Below are positions 1 through 8,567 of a DNA stretch of 64,000 nucleotides, one piece after another (position 1 is the first letter of the stretch; each line of letters starts with the position of its first letter). This DNA comes from Christensenellaceae bacterium. Its GTDB lineage: Bacteria > Bacillota > Clostridia > Christensenellales > Aristaeellaceae. The notes beneath the pieces were generated by a model that was not told where the DNA came from, made no database searches, and was given only the letters and a program-made list of their open reading frames with translations. The stretch spans positions 57,994 through 121,993 of the forward strand of contig JAAYRU010000029.1 of assembly GCA_012518615.1 (NCBI GenBank), written 5' to 3'. The position numbers and the translations under genes were made by a program.

Positions 1-1719
1 TTTTAGGTATTTTTCGTGGGGCAGCTCTCCCTCTTCAAAAACGGCGTCGCTTACGGGTACGGTTTTCTCCTCTGCGCCATATGTGTCGGGGTTTAGATAA
101 TCCCTCTTAGCGTTAAGCTGCATATGGTCATACGCATTTTCGGATTTTTTGTTCAGCCTTGCCCTTGAAATGCTGCTTATTATAAACAGCACAAAGCTTA
201 CCGCAAACAGCCCCGCAACCACTATTGCCGCCATAAGCAGTATATTTGAGCCCTTGCCAGCAGTTGAAGTATCATCAACGGGAACGGGCGTGTAGGTAGT
301 TACAGGCTCTACCGTTGCAAACACCTCTTTAGTTGGCGCGGGCGTTGCAGGTATATAGGGGATTTGCAATTCGTTTGAGTAGAACTTTTGCTTGTTGCTT
401 TGGCTGTCTACAACTTCTACATGGAACTGGAACTTACCCCCTTGGGAAACACTATATTTTCTATCCACCGTATAGCTTTCTCCGGGTTTAAGAGCATCTA
501 TAGTATATACCTGCGCCTGACCTTGGTATAGCTTAATATCTTTAACCTCAAAATCGCTGTTGTTTGTAACAACTACTGTAAAGCCAATATTACCGGGTAT
601 GCTGTCTATGCTTTCAGCATCGGCAGTTAAATCAAGCGTCATGCGTACCATGTTCTTTGGGTCATACGCGCTTACCTTAACTTCGTTAGTGGTTTCGGTT
701 TGCTCCGTACCTGTGTTATCTGGAAGCTTTAATGTAAACTTAAATGTTTCGGTGCTCTGCATGGTAACTTCTATTTCGCGGGTTACTGTTTGCTTTGCGG
801 GTATTTCTATACCTGTAAATACCTCGCCCAGCACCTTATCGCTTGCGCTTACATTGGAATAGGATATATTGCCCTCGTTTTCCATAACGAGTTTAAGCAT
901 GGTCTTTTCCCCTATGTTTACATTTTGGGGCTCCGCCACTAGCGATAGCTTTAAATTGGGTTTTGCAGCGGGTATAACAAGCTCATCAAGGCTTGCGCGG
1001 AAGGTTTCCTTGCTGCCCGCCTTTTTATATGTGATGTTGGGGTGGCTGGTAAAATCGCTCCCTGATGACTTGCGCTCAAAGGTGATGGTGGCACTACTTC
1101 CAGGCTCAAGCGATTTTATGCTCTCTGCCTTACCGGATAGGCTGCTATGCTCCCTTATGCGTATATCTTCCAGGCGTACATTGCCGTTGTTTACAAATTC
1201 GTATATTACTTTTACAGTGCTGCCCTTGCGAATTATCTCAGGGCTTATGCTGCGTTTGGTGAAAAGCTCCACCTTTTCGCCTATGTAGTTAAGCTTAGCT
1301 TCCGCGGGGAAATTAACCACCGCCACATTGTTTGAAGCGTCTATTACATTTGTTTTTATTGTGAATATGAGCTTTTGCTCGTCCAGCTGAGATTGCTTTA
1401 CCTTGTATTCGCCAGTCCAAGTTTGTGTATCGCCTATCTTAAGCTGGCTCAAACTGCCGCCATCGAAAAACGAGGTTACAAGTTCACCATCGGGGTCGTA
1501 TAGGGCTAGGGGCGATGTAATATCCGCCTTGCCGGAATTAGTAAGCCTTACTGTTACATTGGTTTTGCCGGGGCTGGTGAATGTATCCGGATCCACAGCT
1601 ATAGAAAAGTTAAGCCCCTCAACGCTGGTTGCAAACGTGGGAGCAACCAAAAACAAACATATTATTAGGGCAAGTATAAGTATTATCCTGTGTTTCATAT
1701 TACGAAGGGCAAGTACCAT
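1..1719 (-). CDS. Exported CARDB-like repeat protein, membrane anchored (3' end outside window)
   Basis: The reading frame is open from the ATG at 1719 to the window edge, 573 codons without a stop, so the C-terminus is missing. GGAGGG lies just upstream of the start. The N-terminus is basic and then hydrophobic, ending near APTFAT, like a signal peptide. The body holds several beta-rich segments of roughly 110 residues with phrases such as VTVRLTNSGKADI and VIYEFVNNGNVRLEDI, typical of CARDB/NEW3-type immunoglobulin-like domains. A Pro/Thr linker precedes one transmembrane helix at about residues 488-512, then a polar cytosolic tail. I infer a cell-surface protein with extracellular Ig-like modules; ligand and function are unknown. 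Confidence 0.7.
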   Translation of the reverse strand, partial: MVLALRNMKHRIILILALIICLFLVAPTFATSVEGLNFSIAVDPDTFTSPGKTNVTVRLTNSGKADITSPLALYDPDGELVTSFFDGGSLSQLKIGDTQTWTGEYKVKQSQLDEQKLIFTIKTNVIDASNNVAVVNFPAEAKLNYIGEKVELFTKRSISPEIIRKGSTVKVIYEFVNNGNVRLEDIRIREHSSLSGKAESIKSLEPGSSATITFERKSSGSDFTSHPNITYKKAGSKETFRASLDELVIPAAKPNLKLSLVAEPQNVNIGEKTMLKLVMENEGNISYSNVSASDKVLGEVFTGIEIPAKQTVTREIEVTMQSTETFKFTLKLPDNTGTEQTETTNEVKVSAYDPKNMVRMTLDLTADAESIDSIPGNIGFTVVVTNNSDFEVKDIKLYQGQAQVYTIDALKPGESYTVDRKYSVSQGGKFQFHVEVVDSQSNKQKFYSNELQIPYIPATPAPTKEVFATVEPVTTYTPVPVDDTSTAGKGSNILLMAAIVVAGLFAVSFVLFIISSISRARLNKKSENAYDHMQLNAKRDYLNPDTYGAEEKTVPVSDAVFEEGELPHEKYLK

Positions 1720-1849
1720 GCCCGTCCCTCCTTCCAAACGCAAATTAATAAACATTCCGAAATCTGTTAGTAGCATTTTAAGCCAAAAGCATAGCTCTGT
1801 CAAGCAATGTTAAGGCTGCGTAGAACTTTTGAAATATTTTACAAAACAG

Positions 1850-2395
1850 CTATCTGAACAGCCTCCTTTTTTTAGAAAAACGCCTAAACCTTTCATGTAT
1901 GCTATCCCATATACGGTGGAGGGTTTTTTTTCGCTTTTTAACCTCAAGAGCCGCTTCAAGCGCTGCTGCTCTAAAATCCATATTATCAGGGCTGCGCCTT
2001 ACCGCTTCCCTAAAGCTTCTGTGCGCAGCTTCATACTGGCGAAGGCTCATCATTATTTTTCCTTCTATATAGTACCATTCATCGTCCTTGCTGTCTGCCC
2101 TTTGAAGCTGCCTTAGCGCGCTTTCAGCTTCCCCGCCTTCAAGAAGGTTAATTGCGAATTTCTTCGCCTTTATAGCGGGAACATTGTGGTAGCTTGTATC
2201 CTTACGGCAGGTAAGCTTTATTGCCTGCTCATAAGCTAAATTAAGCTCAATAAGCCTATCCTGCGCCTGTTTTTGCTTTGCTTCATCTGAAAACTTATCA
2301 GGATGGCATTTTTTTACCTGCTTATGGTAGGCAGCGCGTATTCGCTCCTTATCGTCCGTAGGCTTTATACCTAGTATTTGAAATACATCTCGCAT
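1850..2395 (-). CDS. J-domain (DnaJ-like) protein
   Basis: This 181-residue protein begins with a J domain (about residues 3-65) containing the HPD motif (KKCHPDKFS) that stimulates the ATPase of DnaK. It lacks the Gly/Phe region, zinc-binding cysteines and C-terminal substrate domain of true DnaJ. The remainder is helical and TPR-like (SALRQLQRAD, QYEAAHRSFREAVR), ending in a very basic tail, KKRKKT and RFSKKRR. It is probably a specialised DnaK co-chaperone or a J-domain scaffold. It lies 8 bp downstream of murA on the same strand, so the two are probably cotranscribed. Confidence 0.85.
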   Translation of the reverse strand: MRDVFQILGIKPTDDKERIRAAYHKQVKKCHPDKFSDEAKQKQAQDRLIELNLAYEQAIKLTCRKDTSYHNVPAIKAKKFAINLLEGGEAESALRQLQRADSKDDEWYYIEGKIMMSLRQYEAAHRSFREAVRRSPDNMDFRAAALEAALEVKKRKKTLHRIWDSIHERFRRFSKKRRLFR

Positions 2396-2403
2396 TGTAA
2401 AAA

Positions 2404-3669
2404 TTATTCTATTTTCTCAAGGTGTATATCGGCGCCAAGAGCGCGCAGTTTTTCATCCAAACGCTCATAGCCCCTATGTATATAATCGGGATTATATATT
2501 TGCGTTACCCCCTTTGCCATAAGGCCGGCTATAACAAGCGCGGCTCCGCCCCTTAAATCGCAGGCGTTTACAGGCGCGCCCCTTAATTCCGGCACGCCTT
2601 CTATATAGGCTGTTCTGCCTGATATATACACCTTGGCGCCCATACGGCGCATTTCATCTAGATGCTTAAAGCGGTTGTCGAATATATTTTCTGTAACTTC
2701 GCTGTTGCCGTTAGCCTTTGTAAGCAGGGCGCTCATTGGCTGCTGTAAATCGGTTGGGAAACCGGGGTATTCCTGCGTGGATATGCGAATTGCCCTATGC
2801 CCCTTGTTAAGCCGCACACGAATACAGTCATCAAAGCTGTCTACAAACACGCCCATTTCAAGTAGTTTTGCGGTAAGCGCTTCCATATGTGTGGGTATAC
2901 AGCCTTTTATTAGTACATCACCACGGGTGGCGGCGGCGGCTATCATAAGCGTGCCGGTTTCTATTTGGTCTGGAATTACGCTGTATGTTGCGCCTGTAAG
3001 CTTTTGTACTCCCCTTATGCGTATTGTAGATGTACCCGCTCCCCTTATCCTAGCTCCCATAGAGTTTAGGAAGTTCGCAAGGTCTACAACATGCGGCTCC
3101 CTCGCGGCATTTGTAAGCACCGTGTTGCCCTTAGCTTTGCAGGCAGCGAGCATAACATTTATTGTGCCGCCGACTGTAGCCATGTCGAAGTTAATTATAG
3201 AGCCCCTGCGCTCCCCCTTAAGGTGCAGCATACCGCCTTCTTCTAAAAACTCAGCTCCAAGTAGGCAAAAGCCCTTAATATGCTGGTCTATGGGTCTGCT
3301 GCCTATAGCGCAGCCGCCGGGATAGCCTACAGACGCTTCTCCATAGCGCCCAAAAAGCGCGCCCATTAAATAGTAGCTGGCGCGCATCTGTTGAGTGTAC
3401 CTATAAGGTACAGTCGTACAGTTTACGCTTGTAGGGTCTATAGCCATGCGCTTTTTATCGCGCTGATAGTCTACCTTCGCCCCAAGATGGCAGAGTATAT
3501 CATAAAGCACATTTATATCATCTATATCAGGTAGGTTTTCTATGACGCAGGGCTCATCACAGAGTATTATCGCAGGCAAAACCGCAAGTGAGGTGTTCTT
3601 CCCCCCTGAAACATATGTTTCTCCATGTAGCGGCATTTCGCCCTTTATAGAAAACCTGTATACGCTCAT
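2404..3669 (-). CDS. murA: UDP-N-acetylglucosamine 1-carboxyvinyltransferase
   Basis: This enzyme transfers enolpyruvate from PEP to UDP-GlcNAc, the first committed step of peptidoglycan synthesis in the cytoplasm. The 421-residue protein shows the family pattern: N-terminal SGGKNTSLAVLPA and the active-site loop GYPGGCAIGSRPIDQH with the catalytic cysteine (the PEP and fosfomycin site). RGGAALVIAGL lies near the end. An ATG eight codons further upstream is possible, but AAGGGGGT is correctly spaced only for the start chosen here. The gene is driven by a visible promoter and shares its upstream region with the divergent DNA glycosylase gene. Bacillota often carry two murA paralogues; which one this is cannot be told from the sequence. 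Confidence 0.93.
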   Translation of the reverse strand: MSVYRFSIKGEMPLHGETYVSGGKNTSLAVLPAIILCDEPCVIENLPDIDDINVLYDILCHLGAKVDYQRDKKRMAIDPTSVNCTTVPYRYTQQMRASYYLMGALFGRYGEASVGYPGGCAIGSRPIDQHIKGFCLLGAEFLEEGGMLHLKGERRGSIINFDMATVGGTINVMLAACKAKGNTVLTNAAREPHVVDLANFLNSMGARIRGAGTSTIRIRGVQKLTGATYSVIPDQIETGTLMIAAAATRGDVLIKGCIPTHMEALTAKLLEMGVFVDSFDDCIRVRLNKGHRAIRISTQEYPGFPTDLQQPMSALLTKANGNSEVTENIFDNRFKHLDEMRRMGAKVYISGRTAYIEGVPELRGAPVNACDLRGGAALVIAGLMAKGVTQIYNPDYIHRGYERLDEKLRALGADIHLEKIE

Positions 3670-3698
3670 ATACAATACCCCCTTGCAGTACAAGGCTT

Positions 3699-3728
3699 AT
3701 TATAACATATTTGTAAAATGTGTGTAAA
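3699..3728 (-). promoter_or_regulatory. Promoter for murA-dnaJ-like unit
   Basis: TTTACA (-35) and TATAAT (-10) on the minus strand are separated by 18 bp, matching the vegetative sigma-A consensus. The -10 is about 30 bp upstream of the murA start. Confidence 0.7.
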
Positions 3729-3731
3729 GCC

Positions 3732-3760
3732 TTGCAAATAGATGCTTATGTTGGTATCAT
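3732..3760 (+). promoter_or_regulatory. Promoter for DNA glycosylase gene
   Basis: TTGCAA and TATCAT are separated by 17 bp. The expected transcript start leaves a leader of only about 14 nt before the ATG at 3781. It lies back to back with the murA promoter. Confidence 0.6.
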
Positions 3761-3780
3761 TAAAAGTCAAGGAGAGTATT

Positions 3781-4602
3781 ATGGTAGTATTGAATAGAGA
3801 TGATATAAGCATACAGAAAACAGCCGATAGCGGCCAGTGCTTCAGGATGAATTTACAAGAGGACGGCAGCTACATTGCCGCATATAGGGATATTTCGGTT
3901 AGGGTTAAACAAGAGGGCAACACCATTACTTTTTTCTGCAGTGATGAAGACTTTCAAAATATATGGAGCCCCTATTTTGACATAGAATGCGATTATTCCG
4001 TATTCCACGATAGAATACCAAAGGATGACTTTTTTCTAAACGCGGCTAAAGATTACAGCCAAGGCATAAGAATGCTAAGGCAGGATACTTGGGAAACGCT
4101 AATAAGCTTCATACTATCCCAGAGAAAAAATATACCCGCAATAAAAAGCAGTGTTGAAAAGCTTTGCGAAAAATTTGGCGTTTACACCGGCGGACTTGCC
4201 CCTTACGCCTTTCCTGAGCCCTATAGGCTTGCAGCGGCTACAGATGAGGAGCTTAAAAGCTGCGGGCTTGGCTACAGGGTACCCTATGTTAAAAAAACCG
4301 CTGATATTATATATAGCGGCAAGCTTAAGCTTGATGAACTCAATAACTACCCTAATGATGAGCTGCTAAACGCGCTTTGCACACTTCCCGGAGTTGGCGT
4401 AAAGGTTGCAAGCTGCGTAATGCTTTTCGCGTACCGCAGGCTGGATATATTCCCAAGAGATGTATGGATTAAGCGGGTTGAAGAGCAGCAGTATAACGGG
4501 CACTTTGATGAAAGCATATATAAGGACTCCGCAGGGCTTATGCAACAGTACATGTTCTATTTTGGAAAGAGCGAGGAGTACAAATACTTTATTATTAAGT
4601 AA
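3781..4602 (+). CDS. 8-oxoguanine DNA glycosylase (OGG1-like HhH-GPD)
   Basis: This is a base-excision-repair enzyme that removes oxidised guanine and nicks the abasic site. The 273-residue protein has an N-terminal beta domain and then the HhH-GPD core. The hairpin LPGVGVKVASC carries the catalytic lysine (K208, aligned with human OGG1 K249), and FPRDVWIKR holds the catalytic aspartate (D227). The ATG at 3781 is preferred over the one at 3742 because AAGGAGAG lies directly before it. The gene overlaps the 3' end of the convergent ynbB-like gene by 8 bp. Confidence 0.9.
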   Translation: MVVLNRDDISIQKTADSGQCFRMNLQEDGSYIAAYRDISVRVKQEGNTITFFCSDEDFQNIWSPYFDIECDYSVFHDRIPKDDFFLNAAKDYSQGIRMLRQDTWETLISFILSQRKNIPAIKSSVEKLCEKFGVYTGGLAPYAFPEPYRLAAATDEELKSCGLGYRVPYVKKTADIIYSGKLKLDELNNYPNDELLNALCTLPGVGVKVASCVMLFAYRRLDIFPRDVWIKRVEEQQYNGHFDESIYKDSAGLMQQYMFYFGKSEEYKYFIIK

Positions 4603-5833
4603 ATTCTATTAAATTTGTATCCTTTAAGCGCTCAAAGCTTTTTTGAAGCGCTATTTTGCCGTGAGCGTAAGAAAGCGAGCCTTGCAAATACGCTATATAC
4701 GGCGGACGTATAGGGGCATCGCAGCTAAGTTCAATTGAAGCCCCAGCAACAAATGTACCTGCAGCCATTATAACTTGGTCTGTGTAACCGGGCATAGCCC
4801 AAGGCTCCGGAGTAACAAAGCTATCCACAGGGGAATTATACTGTATGCCTTGGCAGAATGCTATAAGCTTTTCCCTACACACAAACTCTATAGCCTGTAT
4901 GGTATCGCTTCTTTTTTCTGTATATTTAGGAGATACATTAAAGCCTAAAAGCTCCGCCACTCTAGCTGTAAGTATAGACACCTTAAGCGCCTCAGACACT
5001 GTGTGCGGAGCCATAAAAAAGCCCTGATAGAAAGGTCTGTAGCTTGCTTCATAGCTGCCTGTTTCCCTGCCTATGCCGGGGGCTGTAAGCCTTTGGGCTA
5101 TATCTTCTATATATTTTGCCTTGCCTAAAATATATCCACCTATTGGAGCTAAACCCCCGCCGGGGTTTTTAATAAGAGAGCCCGCTATTACATCCGCGCC
5201 TACATGCGTTGGCTCCATAGGCTCTGTAAATTCCCCATAGCAGTTGTCTATAAATATAATTATATTTGGAGCTGCTTTTTTTATTAAATCAATTGCATAT
5301 TTTATTTCATCTATACTAAGCGCGCGCCGCCAAGCATATCCGCGGCTTTTCTGTATCATTATTACTTTTGTTTTAGGGGTAATGGCTGCAATTGTTTTTT
5401 CTATATCTATACTGTCATTCTTAAGAGGAACGGCATTAAAACTTACCCCCATTTCTTTAAGAGTACCGGGGGTATTTTCCCCATCTATTACAGTACACAA
5501 GGTATCATAGGGCTTTCCTGTAATGCTGAGCAGTTCATCTCCATATTTAAGCAGACCAAATAGCGCTAGCGACAACGCATGTGTACCGCTTGTAATATGA
5601 GGGCGCACAAGCGCGTCTTCCGCGCCAAATACCAATGCATACAGCTTTTCAAGAGTATCGCGCGCCACATCATCATAACCGTAGCCGTTTGAAGGCGCAA
5701 AATGCCTTTGGGCGATATGCAGCTCCTTAAATGCATTGAGCACACGCTCTGTTAGTATTTCCGCGTTTTTGTTACATATATCAAAATAGGGCTGGCAGTC
5801 CTTTTCCGCCTGCTTTATTATATCCCCTATCAA
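4595..5833 (-). CDS. ynbB: PLP-dependent methionine gamma-lyase/aluminium-resistance family protein (YnbB)
   Basis: This 412-residue fold-type I PLP enzyme belongs to the YnbB/'aluminium resistance' family, related to cystathionine and methionine gamma-lyases. Visible features are RPHITSGTHALSLAL (cofactor phosphate-binding region), FIDNCYGEFTEP (PLP-ring aspartate) and GSLIKNPGGG, where the Schiff-base lysine is expected. The physiological substrate is not established for the family. It overlaps miaA by 4 bp; the Bacillus subtilis homologue also lies near miaA, which supports the assignment. Confidence 0.88.
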   Translation of the reverse strand: MIGDIIKQAEKDCQPYFDICNKNAEILTERVLNAFKELHIAQRHFAPSNGYGYDDVARDTLEKLYALVFGAEDALVRPHITSGTHALSLALFGLLKYGDELLSITGKPYDTLCTVIDGENTPGTLKEMGVSFNAVPLKNDSIDIEKTIAAITPKTKVIMIQKSRGYAWRRALSIDEIKYAIDLIKKAAPNIIIFIDNCYGEFTEPMEPTHVGADVIAGSLIKNPGGGLAPIGGYILGKAKYIEDIAQRLTAPGIGRETGSYEASYRPFYQGFFMAPHTVSEALKVSILTARVAELLGFNVSPKYTEKRSDTIQAIEFVCREKLIAFCQGIQYNSPVDSFVTPEPWAMPGYTDQVIMAAGTFVAGASIELSCDAPIRPPYIAYLQGSLSYAHGKIALQKSFERLKDTNLIEFT

Positions 5834-6759
5834 TAAATTTCCTCCTCTATAAGCCTTACAGCCTGCTGTATTGCGCTATCAGCCCCTGACTGCATATCTA
5901 TCCAAACAACTCTCTTATCCGCCCTGAACCATGTAAGCTGTCTTTTTGCGTACTGGCGGCTGCGGGTTTTTATTATTTCCTTAGTTTCATCAAGGCTTAT
6001 TTCGCCCTTTAAAAGAGGTATTATCTCTTTATAGCCTATCGCCTGCATGGATTGTGCGTTTTCCGGTACGCCGCTATCAAGTAGCCCCTTTACTTCTTCT
6101 ACAAGCCCATCTTTAAACATAATATCCACCCTTTTGTTTATCCTGTCATACAGCACTTTCCTATCCCATTTTAGCGCTAGGGGGAAAATATTATATTTCC
6201 CCTCATCGTAAGATGGCATTTTTTGAGAGGAAAAGGGCTTACCGGTTATATCCTGCACTTCAAGGGCGCGAATTATGCGCCTTTTATCATTAGGATGAAG
6301 CTTTTGAGCGGCTTTTATATCCCTTTTACTTAAAAGTTCATGCAGGTAAAGGCTGCCTTTTACACTCGCTATATCCTCATATTTTTTGCGTATATCGCCA
6401 TCTCCCTCTGTACCACCATATGATAGCGGTAGTGAAAGCGCGCGCAAATACATGCCCGTACCGCCTACAAGCACAGGAAATTTAGCCCTATCTATAACAT
6501 AATCTATACAGTTGCTTGCGTCTATCTTATAGTCCGCAACGGTATATTCGCTCTGCGGGGAAATAATATCTATCATATAGTGCTCTACTTGGGCTTGCTC
6601 CTCTTTAGTGGGTTTTGCTGTGCCTATATCAAGGCGATCATATATTTGAAAGGCGTCCATGCCTATTATTTCTATGGGGAAATAATCTTTAAGCGCCATA
6701 GAAAGCAGGCTCTTGCCCGATGCCGTGGGACCGCATATCGCAATTACTAGTTCTTTCAA
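5830..6759 (-). CDS. miaA: tRNA dimethylallyltransferase
   Basis: This enzyme transfers a dimethylallyl group to N6 of A37 in tRNAs reading UNN codons, producing the substrate for MiaB, which is encoded in the same gene run. The 309-residue protein begins with the P-loop GPTASGKS, followed by GMDAFQIYDRLDIGTAKP, LVGGTGMYLRAL and the C-terminal RQYAKRQLTWFR, all characteristic of the family. It overlaps mutL by 4 bp and ynbB by 4 bp, so translation is probably coupled. Confidence 0.95.
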   Translation of the reverse strand: MKELVIAICGPTASGKSLLSMALKDYFPIEIIGMDAFQIYDRLDIGTAKPTKEEQAQVEHYMIDIISPQSEYTVADYKIDASNCIDYVIDRAKFPVLVGGTGMYLRALSLPLSYGGTEGDGDIRKKYEDIASVKGSLYLHELLSKRDIKAAQKLHPNDKRRIIRALEVQDITGKPFSSQKMPSYDEGKYNIFPLALKWDRKVLYDRINKRVDIMFKDGLVEEVKGLLDSGVPENAQSMQAIGYKEIIPLLKGEISLDETKEIIKTRSRQYAKRQLTWFRADKRVVWIDMQSGADSAIQQAVRLIEEEIY

Positions 6760-8567
6760 GGCTGTATCCTCCCGAAGCGCTTTTCAAGCTCCTTTTGGTT
6801 TATCTTAAGTATTATAGGCCTTCCGTGCGGGCAGGTTGGCATTAAATCTCTATTTATCATTTCTTCAAGCATGGCGCGCATTTCGTCCTTGCTAAGCTCA
6901 TCTCCGCCCTTTACCGCATAACGGCAAGCCCTATAAAGTAGGCGCTCAAACGCTTTATCATCTGAAATATTGCCTGAAGTTTCAAGCATGTCTATGGCAT
7001 CTCTAAAGCTTCTCTCCGCTTCCGGTTCTCCAAGTATTATAGGTACTGAATGCAGCCTTATAGTTTGCTCTCCAAAATCCTCAGCGTCATAGCCTATACT
7101 TGCAAGCAGCGCCTGATGTTCAAGAAATACGCTGTATTGCTTAATAGTTAGCCTTATAGCAATAGGGCTTAAAAGCATTTGGCTTATAGCGCCTGTATCG
7201 TACTGTTTAGTTAGCCTTTCAAATAATATCCTCTCGTGCATTGCGTGTTGATCGCATATGTATAGGGTATCCCCCGCTTCAAATATTATATATGTATTGA
7301 ATACGGAGCCGTGTATTATTATTTCGTCTTTTTTTTCTATAAGCGTTTCCTGCTTTATTTCTATTATAGGCTCTTGTTTCATAGGAGCTACCGGCGCTTT
7401 TTCAATTACCATATTCCAAGCGGGGTCTTGCACGCTCATATATGTGTTTTGTTTTATAGCTCTGCTTTCAGAAGGCGCATATTGCGTTTTAGGCTCTACG
7501 CTTACCTCTTTTATACGAGCGGGTGGTGGCACAGCCTTTTCTCTATCAATAAACATGGGGGCGGGTTCTGCGCTTGCCATGCCTTCTTTAAGCGCGTCCT
7601 CTACCGCATAGTACACAGCGTCCTTAAGCTTTTTTTCGTCTGAAAAGCGAACCTCCCATTTGTTTGGGTGTACGTTTACATCTACAAAGTTAAGCGGGGT
7701 AACAATATTTATACAGCATATGGGGAACCTGCCTATCATTACCCTTTGCCTTGCGGCATCTTCCATGGCGGAACTTATAATATCGCTCCTTATAGCACGG
7801 GAATTTATAAAAAAGGACTGGTGGCTTCTGTTGCCCCTTGAAAGTTCCCCAACGCCTATAAGACCATCTATTATTATGCCGCTTTCATTGTAGGATATTT
7901 TTTTCATAAGTTTATAGGTTTGTATACCGTATACCGCTATAAAAGCGCTGTCTAATTTACCGTCGCCGGAGCTAAAATACACTGTTTTCCCGTCCAGCTT
8001 AAACCTAAATGAAATATTAGGGTTTGCAAGTATCATAAGGCGCATTAAATCCGCCACATAGCCGGCTTCAGTTGCGGGTTTTTTCATAAAGCCGCGGCGC
8101 ACTGGTACATTAAAGAATAAATCCTCAACAGTTATAGAAGTGCCCTTAGCGCAGGCGCATTCTTCTATACTATCTATATTGCCACCTGTATTAATAACCC
8201 TTATTCCGCTTTGAGCCTGCTCTATGCGGCTTAAAAGAGTAACCCTAGCAACAGCCGCAATAGAGTGCAATGCCTCCCCTCTAAAGCCGAGGGTATTTAG
8301 GCTAAAAAGCTGTTCCGCTTCCCTTAGCTTGCTTGTGGCGTTCTTTTCAAATGCCATTACGGCATCTTCTTCTGCTATGCCGGAGCCATTATCTATTACC
8401 CTTATAAAGTCCAGCCCTCCATTTTTAATTTCAACGGTTATGCTTGTAGCGCCTGCATCGCAGCTATTTTCGACCAGCTCTTTTACAACAGCCTCAGGTC
8501 TTTCTACAACTTCGCCCGCGGCTATCCTGCCTATTACATCTTGGGGTAATTTGCGTATGGATTTCAT
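6756..8567 (-). CDS. mutL: DNA mismatch repair endonuclease MutL
   Basis: MutL couples MutS mismatch recognition to strand incision. The 603-residue protein has the N-terminal GHKL ATPase (ELVENSCDAGA, IDNGSGI and GFRGEALHSIAAV), a variable linker around residues 340-410 and a C-terminal dimerisation/endonuclease domain. The latter contains DQHAMHERILFE, the DQHA(x)2E(x)4E metal-binding motif found in MutL of organisms lacking MutH, and CPHGRP near the end. It abuts mutS with a one-base overlap. Confidence 0.95.
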   Translation of the reverse strand: MKSIRKLPQDVIGRIAAGEVVERPEAVVKELVENSCDAGATSITVEIKNGGLDFIRVIDNGSGIAEEDAVMAFEKNATSKLREAEQLFSLNTLGFRGEALHSIAAVARVTLLSRIEQAQSGIRVINTGGNIDSIEECACAKGTSITVEDLFFNVPVRRGFMKKPATEAGYVADLMRLMILANPNISFRFKLDGKTVYFSSGDGKLDSAFIAVYGIQTYKLMKKISYNESGIIIDGLIGVGELSRGNRSHQSFFINSRAIRSDIISSAMEDAARQRVMIGRFPICCINIVTPLNFVDVNVHPNKWEVRFSDEKKLKDAVYYAVEDALKEGMASAEPAPMFIDREKAVPPPARIKEVSVEPKTQYAPSESRAIKQNTYMSVQDPAWNMVIEKAPVAPMKQEPIIEIKQETLIEKKDEIIIHGSVFNTYIIFEAGDTLYICDQHAMHERILFERLTKQYDTGAISQMLLSPIAIRLTIKQYSVFLEHQALLASIGYDAEDFGEQTIRLHSVPIILGEPEAERSFRDAIDMLETSGNISDDKAFERLLYRACRYAVKGGDELSKDEMRAMLEEMINRDLMPTCPHGRPIILKINQKELEKRFGRIQP